From NCBI RefSeq assembly GCF_905171765.1, contig NC_053394.1:161727183-161791182 (forward strand): a stretch of 64,000 nucleotides of DNA. The letters run 5' to 3'. Below are positions 54,848 through 64,000 of the stretch, piece after piece. The stretch's first letter is position 1, and each line of letters starts with the position of its first letter. This DNA comes from Bufo bufo (taxonomy: Eukaryota; Chordata; Amphibia; Anura; Bufonidae). Below the pieces are notes generated by a model, which ran no database searches, was not told the DNA's origin, and saw only the letters and a list, made by a program, of their open reading frames with translations. Made by a program: the position numbers and the translations under genes.

Positions 54848-57800
54848 ATGAGGAAAACATCTAGTAAGGGACGCGGACGTGGACATGGTCGTGGTGGTGT
54901 TAGTGGACCCTCTGGTGCTGGGAGAGGACATGGCCGTTCTGCCACAGTCACACGTCCTAGTGAACCAACTACCTCAGGTCCCAGTACCTGCCAGAATTTA
55001 CAGCGATATTTGGTGGGGCCCAATGCTGTTCTAAGGATGGTAAGGCCTGAGCAGATACAGGCATTAGTCAATTGGGTGGCCGACAGTGGATCCAGCACGT
55101 TCACATTATCTCCCACCCAGTCTTTTGCAGAAAGCGCACAGATGGCTCCTGAAAACCAAGCCCATCAGTCTGTCACATCACCCCCATGCATATCAGGGAA
55201 ACTGTCTGAGCCTCAAGTTATGCAGCAGTCTCTTATGCTGTTTGAAGACTCTGCTGGCAGGGTTTCCCAAGGGCATCCACCTAGCCCTTCCCCAGCGGTG
55301 GAAGACATAGAATGCACTGACGCACAACCACTTATGTTTCCTGATGATGAGGACATGGGAATACCACCTTAGCATGTCTATGATGATGAAACACAGGTGC
55401 CAACTGCTGCGTCTTTCTGCAGTGTGCAGACTGAACAGTAGGTCAGGGAGGAAGACTGGGTGGAAGACGATGCAGGGGACGATGAGGTCATAGACCCCAC
55501 ATGGAATGAAGGTCGTGCCACTGACTTTCAGAGTTTAGAGGAAGAGGCAGTGGTGAGACCGAGCCAACAGCGTAGCAAAAGAGGGAGCAGGGGGCAAAAG
55601 CAGAACACCCGCCGCCAAGAGACTTCACCTGCTACTGGCCACCGTCACCAGGGACCTAGCACCCCAAAGGCAGCGTCAAGGAGTTCCCTGGCGTGGCAGT
55701 TCTTCAAACAATGTGCTGACGACAAGACCCGAGTGGTTTGCACGCTGTGCCATCAGAGCCTGAAGTGAGGCATTAACATTCTGAACCTTAGCACAACCTG
55801 CATGACCAGGCATCTGCATGCAAAGCATGAACTGCAGTGGAGTAAACACCTTAAAAACAAGGAACTCACTCAGGCTCCCCCTGCTACCTCTTCTGCTGCT
55901 GCCTCGGCCTCTTCCTCCGCCTCGGGAGGAACGTTGGCACCTGCCGCCCAGCAAACAGAGGATGTACCACCAACACCACCACCTCCGTCACCAAGCATCT
56001 CCACCCTGTCACACGGCAGCGTTAAGCTCTCCAACTCACAAACATTTGAGAAAAAGCGTAAATTCCCACCTAGCCACCCTCGATCCCTGGCCCTGAATGC
56101 CAGCATTTCTAAACTACTGGCCTATGAAATGCTGTCATTCAGGCTGGTGGACACAGACAGCTTCAAACAGCTCATGTTGCTTGCTGTCCCACAGTATGTT
56201 GTTCCCAGCCGCCACTACTTCTCCAAGAGAGCTGTGCCTTCCCTGCACAACCAAGTATCCGATAAAATCAAGTGTGCACTGCGCAACGCCATCTGTGGCA
56301 AGGTCCACCTAACCACAGATACGTGGACCAGTAAGCACAGCCAGGGACGCTATATCTCCCTAACTGCACACTGGGTAAATGTAGTGGCAGCTGGGCCCCA
56401 GGCGGAGAGTTCTTTGGCACACGTCCTTCCGCCGCCAAGGATCGCAGGGCAACATTCTTTTCCTCCTGTAGCCTCCTCCTCCTCCTCGGCTTCCTCCTCC
56501 TCTTCTTCCACCTGCTCATCCAGTCAGCCACACACCTTCACCACCAACTTCAGCACAGCCCGGGGTAAACGTCAGCAGGCCATTTTGAAACTCATATGTT
56601 TGGGGGACAGGCCCCACACCGCGCAGGAGTTGTGGCGGGGTATTGAACAACAGACCGACGAGTGGTTGCTGCCGGTGAGCCTCAAGCCTGGCCTGGTGGT
56701 GTGCGATAATGGGCGAAATCTCGTCGCAGCTCTGGGACTAGCCGGTTTGACGCACATCCCTTGCCTGGCGCATGTGCTGAATTTAGTGGTACATGTCAGA
56801 GCTGCTGCATAAAGTGCGGGCCGTCTGTGCGCGCTTCCGGCGTTCACATCCTGCCGCTCCTCGCCTGTCTGCGCTACAGCGTAACTTCGGCCTTCCCGCT
56901 CACCGCCTCATATGCGACGTGCCCACCAGGTGGAACTCCACCTTGCACATGCTGGACAGACTGTGCGAGCAGCAGCAGGCCATAGTAGAGTTTCAGCTGC
57001 AGCACGCACGGGTCAGTCGCACTGCGGAACAGCACCACTTCACCACCAATGACTGGGCCTCCATGCGAGACCTGTGTGCCCTGTTGCGCTGTTTCGAGTA
57101 CTCCACCAACATGGCCAGTGGCGATGACGCCGTTATCAGCGTTACAATACCACTTCTATGTCTCCTTGAGAAAACACTTAGGGCGATGATGGAAGAGGAG
57201 GTGGCCCAGGAGGAAGACGAAGAGGGGTCATTTTTAGCACTTTCAGGCCAGTCTCTTAGAAGTGACTCAGAGGGAGGTTTTTTGCAACAGCAGAGGACAG
57301 GTACAAATGTGGCCAGCCAGGGCCCACTACTGGAGGACGAGGAGGACGAGGATGAGGAGGAGGTGAAGGAGGATGAGGATGAAGCATGTTCGCAGCTTGG
57401 GCCCATCACTGGTGCGTGGCTGGGGGGAAACGGAGGACGATGACGATACGCCTCCCACAGAGGACAGCTTGTCCTTACCTCTGGGCAGCCTGGCACACAT
57501 GAGCGACTACATGCTGCAGTGCCTGCGCAACGACAGCAGAGTTGCCCACATTTTAACGTGTGCGGACTACTGGGTTGCCACCCTGCTGGATCCCCAGTAC
57601 AAAGACAATGTGCCCACCTTACTTCCTGCACTGGAGCGTGATAGGAAGATGCGCGAGTACAAGCGCACGTTGGTAGACGCGCTACTGAGAGCATTCCCAA
57701 ATGGAAGCCCAAGGCGAAGGCAGAGGAGGAGCAAGAGGTCACCAACGCAGCTGTGTCACGGCCAGCTCCTCTGAGGGCAGGGTTAGCATGGCAGAGATGT

Positions 57801-58174
57801 GGAAAAGTTTTGTCACCACGCCACAGCTAACTGCACCACCACCTGATACGGAACGTGTTAGCAGGAGGCAACATTTCACTAACATGGTGGAACAGTACGT
57901 GTGCACACCCCTCCACGTACTGACTGATGGTTCGGCCCCATTCAACTTCTGGGTCTCCAAATTGTCCACGTGGCCAGAGCTAGCCTTTTATGCCTTGGAG
58001 GTGCTGGACTGCCCGGCGGCCAGCGTTTTGTCTGAACGTGTATTCAGCACGGCAGGGGGCGTCATTACAGACAAACGCAGCCGCCTGTCCACAGCCAATG
58101 TGGACAAGCTGACGTTCATAAAAATGAACCAGGCATGGATCCCACAGGACCTGTCCATCCCTTGTGCAGATTAG
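54848..58174 (+). pseudogene. hAT transposase with BED zinc finger, degraded
   Basis: The coding order is intact over 3.3 kb: a Gly/Arg-rich N-terminus (GRGRGHGRGG), an acidic linker, a BED finger (FKQCADDKTRVVCTLCHQS with CxxC, then HLHAKHE), the catalytic region (TTDTWTSKHSQGRYISLTAH; LVVCDNGRNLVAALG; IPCLAHVLNLVV; CDVPTRWNSTLHMLDRL) and the C-terminal dimerisation motif (CPAASVLSERVFSTAGGVIT and KRSRLSTANVDKLTFIK). It is broken by in-frame stops at 55370, 55439 and 55766 and by frameshifts near 56800, 57440 and 57740. It would have encoded a protein of about 1,100 residues, long for hAT because of acidic and Ser/Pro-rich insertions. Confidence 0.9.
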
Positions 58175-58425
58175 ACATTTATAACTACCTCCCCTTAACC
58201 ATATATTCTTGTACTCCAGGGCACTTCTTCATTCAATCCTCTTTTTTTAATTTTACCATTATATTGAATGAACCTCTCCTCCGTCTGTGTGCCAGGGGCC
58301 TAAATATCATAAACTGGCCTGTTCCAATGGTGTGTGACATGAAGCCTGATTCTCTGCTATGGGACCTCTCTCCTCTGTCTGGGTGCCGGGGCCTAAATAT
58401 CTGACAGTGGCTGAAAGGAATCCAT
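58175..58425. other. hAT element 3' non-coding region
   Basis: Contains GGGCCTAAATATC twice (58287 and 58389) and CTCTCCTCTGTCTGGGTGCC. A similar GGCCTAAATACTAGGCC lies upstream of the gene at 54662. The right terminus appears cut by the retroviral LTR. Confidence 0.45.
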
Positions 58426-58875
58426 GTTCTTTTTTATGTCAAAACCAATTGTGCTTTTTGCTGAAGTTTCGTTTCTCTGTTAGGAACTAACTCTGATTGC
58501 TGTGAAACTAATTGCTGTAAGGTTTCTATTCTCTGTAACCCTGAATTTTATCTCTTTGGCACTACTCCCGGACAATACTCCTAATATGGAAGTTCCGTTT
58601 TTGTTTCTCTTTTTCTGTCTGTAGAATGAAACGTGTTAATATGATAGGTTGAATACATAACTTACGATGATATGCTAATAAAGGGGGTAAAGCCCCCTCT
58701 ATATAACCTGTATGCATTAAAAATAAACCTCAGAGTGTTCATTCAGTACATCACTGTTGTGTCTTTTATTACCTACTGAGTGAAGCGCTCTCCTGACGTC
58801 AGAAAATGACTCAAACCAAGCCGATACTAGAAGTTTGGTGCCAGGGGTACCAAGTGGGACGTTGAGATTCCTATC
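58426..58875 (+). repeat. Endogenous retrovirus 5' LTR
   Basis: About 440 bp from a TG near 58425-58437 to CTATCA just before the primer site. It has a TATATAA box at 58700-58706 and AATAAA signals at 58677 and 58722. The 3' LTR lies beyond the window, so the exact ends cannot be checked by comparison. Confidence 0.7.
58700..58706 (+). promoter_or_regulatory. LTR TATA box
   Basis: TATATAA in the LTR, 45 bp after the GGGGGTAAAGCCCCC hairpin; transcription would start near 58730. Confidence 0.65.
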
Positions 58876-58879
58876 AGTT

Positions 58880-58897
58880 TGGGGGCTCTTGTCCGGT
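58880..58897 (+). other. Retroviral primer binding site, proline-tRNA type
   Basis: TTTGGGGGCTCTTGTCCGG matches the proline-tRNA site used by gammaretroviruses (TGGGGGCTCGTCC) except for a two-base TT difference after GGGGGCTC. It stands where a primer site should, directly after the LTR. Confidence 0.6.
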
Positions 58898-59526
58898 GTC
58901 GAGAATGTCATCCTCGGGTTCGGTAAGAAAGGCATCTGTTATTGTCCTCTGGACAATCCGACGACCACGTCTCGATCTAGTAAGTAGAACCTACAACTTC
59001 TAGTATAATTACTGTATCAGGGATACAGGGAACAGACTCCGGGAGTCTGGGGGAGTGACCCGGGGACTCCGGGAGTCCGCCGTGAGGATCACTCAGAGAA
59101 AATATAGTGCGCACTACATAATATTGTCTCAGGGAGACAAGGATGGAGCTTGGTTTGACTCTTTTAAAGCGGTTTTAAAGTATAAGATTATTAGAGTTGA
59201 GATAAGGATACTGATGTCCGGGTGGTAAGTGTACGGACTAAAGTTCACTATTTGCATAGAGTTTTTAAGGACATTGCATTGTTGTTTTACTGTGTTGCGG
59301 AGGTCTGCAATACGCCCCACCCCCGGCTAGGAGCAATCCATTAACCCGGGGATAGGTGAACACAAGTGGCAGACCAAAGCAACAAATTATATGTTTGATG
59401 AAACTCTCTGATATTTTGTGATCAGACCTGAGTCCTTTGCCTAGTTGACAGGATTAATTTCTCGGAGCCTTATAGGTTCAGTACAGCCAGTCCTAGGAAA
59501 GTAGCATCATTAAAATATCAGACGGA

Positions 59527-59790
59527 ATGGGGTCACAAGGTTCTAAAACAAATTATCCCAAACCAGAGATGGGAGAAACATGCAAAGTTTATGTTGCACG
59601 GTGTAGTCCCACAAATTACTTCCTAGTTAACCCATGGGTGGATAACTTAGCTGGATGGACTGAGTTCATGCAAGCTGCTAGCCCCTTTCCCAGGGACGGA
59701 GATAATAGCCCGTACTACATGGACATGATAAAGGGTCTTTGTCTGGGAGACAAAGAAGCATGGCCACATTTTGACCATGACCCATCCTAG
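59527..59790 (+). pseudogene. Retroviral gag, matrix N-terminus only
   Basis: Eighty-seven codons starting MGSQGSK, a myristoylation-type N-terminus, then NYFLVNPWVDNLAGWTEFMQ, consistent with a short matrix domain. It stops at TAG (59788-59790). I see no capsid, nucleocapsid Cys-His box or late-domain sequence in the next 850 bp, so most of gag is deleted or unrecognisable. Confidence 0.65.
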
Positions 59791-60640
59791 GATATGGATT
59801 ACATGATACAAAGGGGTAGGGAATCCTGCAGAGTAAGTGATGTTATATGTGTAATATTATTATAGAAGACAAAAAATTGTTCAATAATTTTCTTTCCCCA
59901 GCAGTGTGATGTGAGAATCCAGCTTTTAACAAGAATTATTATATATGTACAACATTAACTAAGAACACCTGACATATAAAATGATTTGGGTTTAACAAAA
60001 TGACTGTATGATTATAACATGTATATTGTCTTCTTATAAGAGTTGATTAATCACAGAGTGAAGATCAGAAAACATTGGAAAACAGCACAACAGCGAGATA
60101 TACTATCAGCAATTCTGGGTGTGGTGTGGCTATCTGTTTCCAGGAAAGCTGTGTTTTTCTGTGCTGTTTTGGGATGAAACAAAGACAATTGTGTGATTAG
60201 GTTGGAAGACAAATGATTCAGTGGAATGTGAATGGGTGTGGCTTTGAAAGTGTGAAAGAGCCCTAATGGATTCTTTTAGCAGAGCTGTGTGTGCAATTCA
60301 GTTTTTATGTGTAAGGGCGTGGTTATGAGCTGTTTTGTGAAGATGAGTACATGAAAATGTATATGAATGTGTATGAAGTACGATATTTGTTTTCATATAA
60401 TATGCGCATTGAGAATTTTATTTTATTTTTCTTGGAAGTTTTTGGTTTTTATTGGTGCCAACAGCATTGATCAAGCTGTACATTTTTTTTTATCGAAGTC
60501 AATGAAAAGTTTCTTATGGGCCCTTTGTGTGTTCATGTCTGTATTGTCAGATCTGTTTGTTTCAATGTTTGAAGTTATGTGTTACATGTTAAGTGTTGTG
60601 CTTCACATCAGAGCTCTGTCCTCATGGACAACTGGGACAC
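59791..60640. other. No retroviral coding recognised; gap in gag
   Basis: AT-rich sequence with short frames of no retroviral character (one, at 60367-60678, is hydrophobic by chance). It is either a deletion scar with inserted DNA or divergent gag. Confidence 0.4.
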
Positions 60641-60689
60641 TAATGACAGACAGAAGGTGGACCACAGCGTCCGACTAAAAGGGGTGGAC

Positions 60690-60920
60690 TTAGATGACTC
60701 AGAGTAGGATTCATGGTAGATAGCAGTGCAACCTCAAGTGTGTTAAATAAAGATTTGTTCATTAAGCTTGACTTACAAGTGTCAGCCAAAAATCAGGGCA
60801 TAAGAGTACACTCAGATCTCATTCCAATCTCTACACCTGTGCCACTGATTCTTGCAAACATACAGAACCACCCAGAACTTAACGACATTAACCCTGCGTT
60901 ATGGTCTTCAAATTAATATT
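60690..60920 (+). pseudogene. Retroviral protease remnant
   Basis: MVDSSATSSVLNKDLFIKL fits the aspartic protease active-site loop, but the family triad Asp-Thr/Ser-Gly reads Asp-Ser-Ser here, so the catalytic Gly is lost. A stop or frame change precedes it and another follows at 60914. Confidence 0.65.
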
Positions 60921-61784
60921 ACACGGGATTCATAGATTGCACACCTTACAAAGCTACTGTAAAACCAGGTGTCATTTCAGTGTTCCAGAAACAATACCTA
61001 CTGCCAAAAGAGAAACTCGATGGACTTAGGCCAATGATAAAATAATTCCTACAAAAGGGAATCCTGGAAGAGGTGATTTCACCCTACAGCACGCCTGTAA
61101 ATCCAGTGACAAAGGCAGATGGTACTACCCGCTTTGTACAGGATTTAAGGGCCATCAACAACATCATTGTGCCTATAGCCCCTGTTGTACCTGACATCAC
61201 TTAATTACTATCTGCCATTCCAGCAGACGCTGTTTGGTTCAGTGTGATAGATCTGAAAAATGCATTCTTTTCTATCCTAGTTGATAAGATAACCAGACTA
61301 ATTTTTGCTTTTTCCTTTGACAGATGTCAACTGACCTGGGGCAGACCCCAGGGATATGCTGATTCACCTGTAGTGTACAGCATAGTCCTCCAAGTCACGT
61401 TAGAACCATGGTACCCCCCCCCCCCAAGGTTCCGTGTTGTTGCAATACGTGGATGATTTACTGTTGTGCAGTATGTCAGTGGAGGCCAACATTGAGGATG
61501 GTATATCACTGTTACAATGGTTGTTTGAATGTGGACACAAAGTGTCATTAGGGAAAATGCAATGGTGTAAACAGCAAGTCGAATACTTGGGGTTTGTCCT
61601 CACAAAGGGGGAAAGGAGGATCAGTCCAGGGAGAGTTAAGTCTGTAGCGGGCTTGGTCACCCCGCTCTCCAAGAAGGAAATGCTATCCTTTCTTGGAATG
61701 ATAAACTACTGCAGACAATGGATCCCAGACTGTTCCTACTATGACAATATCTTGAGGCAACACTACAGGACAAACCTGATTTAA
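60921..61784 (+). pseudogene. Retroviral reverse transcriptase remnant
   Basis: Recognisable pieces, in order: YSTPVNPVTKADGTTRFVQD, SVIDLKNAFFSILV, LTWGRPQGYADSPVVYS and LLQYVDDLLLCSM (the YVDD box), then WCKQQVEYLGFVLTKGERRI and LSFLGMINYCRQWIPD of the thumb. It is broken by in-frame stops (61042, 61201) and by a shift in a run of 12 C at 61414-61425. The overall type is gammaretrovirus-like. Confidence 0.82.
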
Positions 61785-62345
61785 TAAGATGGTCTTCAGA
61801 AATGTACAATGCATTTGATTATCTGAAATGTTCATTAATGTCAAGTCCAGGATTGGGCCTCCCTGACTACAAACTGCCCTTCCACATGTTTGCACGACAA
61901 AATTGTAAAACCATGGCGGGTGTACTGACACAAGAACATGGAGGCAAGTTGCGTCCTTGTGTATTTTTCTCAAAGGTAATGCCCACCCCTGTTCAAGGTC
62001 TGTGTTCTCTTGCAGCCTGTGCTATGATGGTAGAGTTGGCAACTCCTTTCACAATGTGACGTTACACCATTTTTGCACACTACACATGATGTTGTAGGCC
62101 TACTCAAGGGCATCCACACTCAACACAGCAGGCAGCTGAGCTCATTGCACTCACTAGAGCATGTATTCTACATACTGACAGACCTGTCACCATCTATACT
62201 GATAGTAGATACGCATATGGGGTAGTGTGGGACCATGGTATGATTTGACAGAGGAGAGGATTCACGGCAGCAGATGGTAAGGATCATGTCTCACAGGGCA
62301 ATGCGCTGGCAGATAAGGTGGCGAAACGAGTGGCCAAATGCAACC
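61785..62345 (+). pseudogene. Retroviral connection and RNase H remnant
   Basis: DYKLPFHMFARQNCKTMAG and GGKLRPCVFFSKVM belong to the connection region; AELIALTRACILHTDRPV and TIYTDSRYAYGVVWDHG are RNase H motifs, and GNALADKVAKRVAKC is its last helix. Frames change at least twice. Confidence 0.75.
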
Positions 62346-63075
62346 CCACAGGTCCGTGTAACCATTGGGAAATGCCATGTCCGGCACCTCCAACCCCTGA
62401 GATGTCACAAATGCTTATTAATCTTCAGTGGTATGCCACTGAACAGGAACAGCAAGACTGGTGTTATCCAGTATTGCAGAAAAATCCTAAGACAGGATTA
62501 GTCTGCAAAGAGGGGGTAGGATATAACAGCATTGAGAATCCTTACAGATACTCATGGGAAGGCCTTTCCCCACCCCCTGGGCAAGACGCCCAATGATAGT
62601 GCAGGAAGGGGACCTTGATTTAATAAGGGAAGAATGTGTCACCAAATTGATACAGGTACTTAATAAAACTGAGGAAAAAGTTGCTTGTAAGTCTCCCTCT
62701 CTTCCACAGGAACCCACCCACCCATACAGGGTGGGGGATGAGGTAGTGATCAAAACACTGAAGAAAGGAAAATCCCAAGGTGATTTCGTATATGGCCCAC
62801 CCACTACCGTGGTTGCAGTGACCAGAACAGCTGTACTGACTGAACAGTCTCCAACTTGGATCCACGCCACCCGAGTGAAGCTTGTGAGAACAAGAGAGGA
62901 GGCAGGAACGGAGGCAGACAGCCTTGGCCTTGAAGAAGGACAAGAGGTACTAACGGGGGCAGACAGCCCTGACCTCCAACAAGGCCCAGAGGTACTAACG
63001 GGGGCAGACAGCCCTGACCTTAAACATGATGAGCTCCTCACTCTTTTCTGGAAAATGGTTGAATGTACTGACTAA
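62346..63075 (+). pseudogene. Retroviral integrase remnant, catalytic core deleted
   Basis: Only about 220 bp separate the RNase H end from a frame (62554-63075) that encodes the integrase C-terminal SH3-like domain (HPYRVGDEVVIKTLKKGKSQ, YGPPTTVVAVT, WIHATRVKLV). The DDE core is therefore missing. The frame then carries a duplicated TGADSPDL segment and ends at 63075, overlapping env by 50 bp. Confidence 0.72.
62944..63020 (+). repeat. 45 bp direct tandem repeat at the pol/env boundary
   Basis: GAGGTACTAACGGGGGCAGA recurs 45 bp later (62944 and 62989), keeping frame and adding fifteen residues to the pol tail; a degenerate third unit (GAGGCAGACAGCC) precedes it at 62909. Confidence 0.85.
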
Positions 63076-64000
63076 GATTGCTTCAATAATCTTGTTGATT
63101 TTACCAATTAGCAGTATGGGAGAAGTAGCCGCAACTAGCAAGGGCGGCGTAATCACCTTTTGGTATAATTCATCAAACACTCACGTAGCTACCTACACCT
63201 TTTGTCTTTGTGATATATTGAAAACATGTTCATATTATAACTACTGTTCCAACAACTATGTAGAAGGACAGGCCTATATATGTGTAACAGACTCATACTG
63301 GGGAAAAGGTTGTGGATACTGGGGATCAGTGGGATGGAATACAGGGACAGAATGGGGATATAAACCAGAAAGCGCCCTCAAAAGGAGGGATAAAGATTCT
63401 AAGTCCCTTTTGACTAGAATGACACTCCTTGAGAGAGGGACGTGTTATGTGGACACCTCCTCATTGAATTATTGCAAAAAAAGGTCAGCGGAAATGAAAA
63501 TTGTATTGACAATAGAAAACCCTGGTAAATATGATAAAGGAGATTATGTACTGGGATGGTACTTCCATAAAATGTGGGGAGCTGAGACTTCCCGGGTAAC
63601 ACAAATGTTCAAACTTAGAGATATGTATAAGTCTAAGGAATACCAACCCATCACAGGTGTCCCCAAAAACCCACTAGCCCCACATATAGTTTCTTTAAAA
63701 AACCTAAGGGCCATATCTGATCCCACATATGAGGATACTTTGGCCATGGAAACTGGTTTTTCTGATGTTAATTTGTGGCTGGAGTGGATGAAGTATAGTG
63801 CAGCCTCTGTGAATAAAAGTAACTGTTACATATGCAGTGCTGCCAAAGCACACCTAGGTACCGTACCCCTAGTGTTACCAAAAAGTGTTGAAGAATGTTT
63901 TTTGACTCTTTTTGATAATATGTCTTATAACCACAGTGCATGTACAGAATGGAAATCAAAATACCCTCTTTTGTTAAAAAATCCTCGCCCAGGGGCAGGT
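63026..64000 (+). CDS. Retroviral envelope glycoprotein, open to window edge (partial)
   Basis: The frame from ATG 63026 (a second ATG follows at once) is open for all 325 codons to the window end. A hydrophobic signal segment (~17-30, IASIILLILPISS) is followed by a Cys-rich ectodomain with sequons such as NSS and NMS and a CYICSAA motif near residue 270. It starts inside the pol tail in a different frame, as env does in gammaretroviruses. The surface/transmembrane cleavage site, fusion peptide and immunosuppressive region would lie beyond the window, so receptor type and completeness cannot be judged. Its intactness contrasts with the wrecked gag-pol. Assignment rests on position, signal peptide and cysteine pattern. 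Confidence 0.8.
   Translation, partial: MMSSSLFSGKWLNVLTKIASIILLILPISSMGEVAATSKGGVITFWYNSSNTHVATYTFCLCDILKTCSYYNYCSNNYVEGQAYICVTDSYWGKGCGYWGSVGWNTGTEWGYKPESALKRRDKDSKSLLTRMTLLERGTCYVDTSSLNYCKKRSAEMKIVLTIENPGKYDKGDYVLGWYFHKMWGAETSRVTQMFKLRDMYKSKEYQPITGVPKNPLAPHIVSLKNLRAISDPTYEDTLAMETGFSDVNLWLEWMKYSAASVNKSNCYICSAAKAHLGTVPLVLPKSVEECFLTLFDNMSYNHSACTEWKSKYPLLLKNPRPGAG

Noticed and set aside
55818..57745. Several ORFs of 80-250 codons on both strands over the hAT gene
   Set aside because: Shadows of the transposase frame, with Ser- or Ala-rich runs from CCT/GAG repeats.
58838..58856. TGGTGCCAGGGGTACC as the retroviral primer binding site
   Set aside because: It matches no common tRNA 3' end as well as the proline-type site 40 bp further on, and it would leave the LTR without a CA end.
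60367..60678. 103-codon hydrophobic ORF in the ERV gag gap
   Set aside because: AT-rich, many Phe/Leu by composition, no retroviral motif and no plausible place in the viral gene order.

Overview
The window looks like nuclear DNA of a vertebrate, most likely a frog or toad. This is inferred from a seven-exon pi-class glutathione S-transferase gene (gstp1) with vertebrate splice sites, embedded in the repeat mix common in anuran genomes: DIRS tyrosine-recombinase retrotransposons, Penelope-like elements with GIY-YIG endonuclease, CR1 and L1 LINEs, hAT elements, TTAA-flanked hairpin MITEs and an endogenous retrovirus. There are no operons, ribosome binding sites or CRISPR arrays.

Layout. 1-1.6 kb: unannotated DNA and a Penelope 3' relic. 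1.9-12.1 kb: nested TTAA-flanked non-autonomous elements, one split by a near-complete DIRS element (5815-10900, minus) that keeps its inverted terminal repeats, internal complementary region and overlapping gag, RT, RNase H and recombinase reading frames. 13.66-27.5 kb: gstp1 on the minus strand, encoding 210 residues, with introns full of transposon debris. 19276-30302 and 30303-41329: a direct tandem duplication of 11,027 bp, almost identical between copies, carrying the gstp1 promoter and exons 1-3, a Penelope element, several hairpin MITEs and part of a CR1 LINE. 39.99-42.53 kb: the longer CR1 copy. 42.56-54.1 kb: arrays of a 300-350 bp AT-rich module in TTAA-type elements, interrupted by a full-length L1 with both ORFs open and a matching target-site duplication. 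54.1-58.4 kb: a decayed autonomous hAT transposase gene. 58.4-64 kb: an endogenous retrovirus with a proline-type primer binding site, damaged gag-pol, and an env frame open to the window edge.

How it fits together. gstp1 is the only host gene I can support. The copy-1 promoter and exons 1-3 join exons 4-7 to give a complete gene. The second promoter-plus-exons-1-3 block lies about 11 kb upstream in the same orientation and has no exons 4-7 of its own, so it is either an extra promoter or an inert partial duplicate. Everything else is selfish DNA of different ages: the L1 is youngest by appearance, the duplication is recent (or an assembly artefact), the DIRS and CR1 copies are intermediate, and the hAT and ERV pol are decayed. 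Most exact repeat edges are my estimates from reading, not computed alignments.
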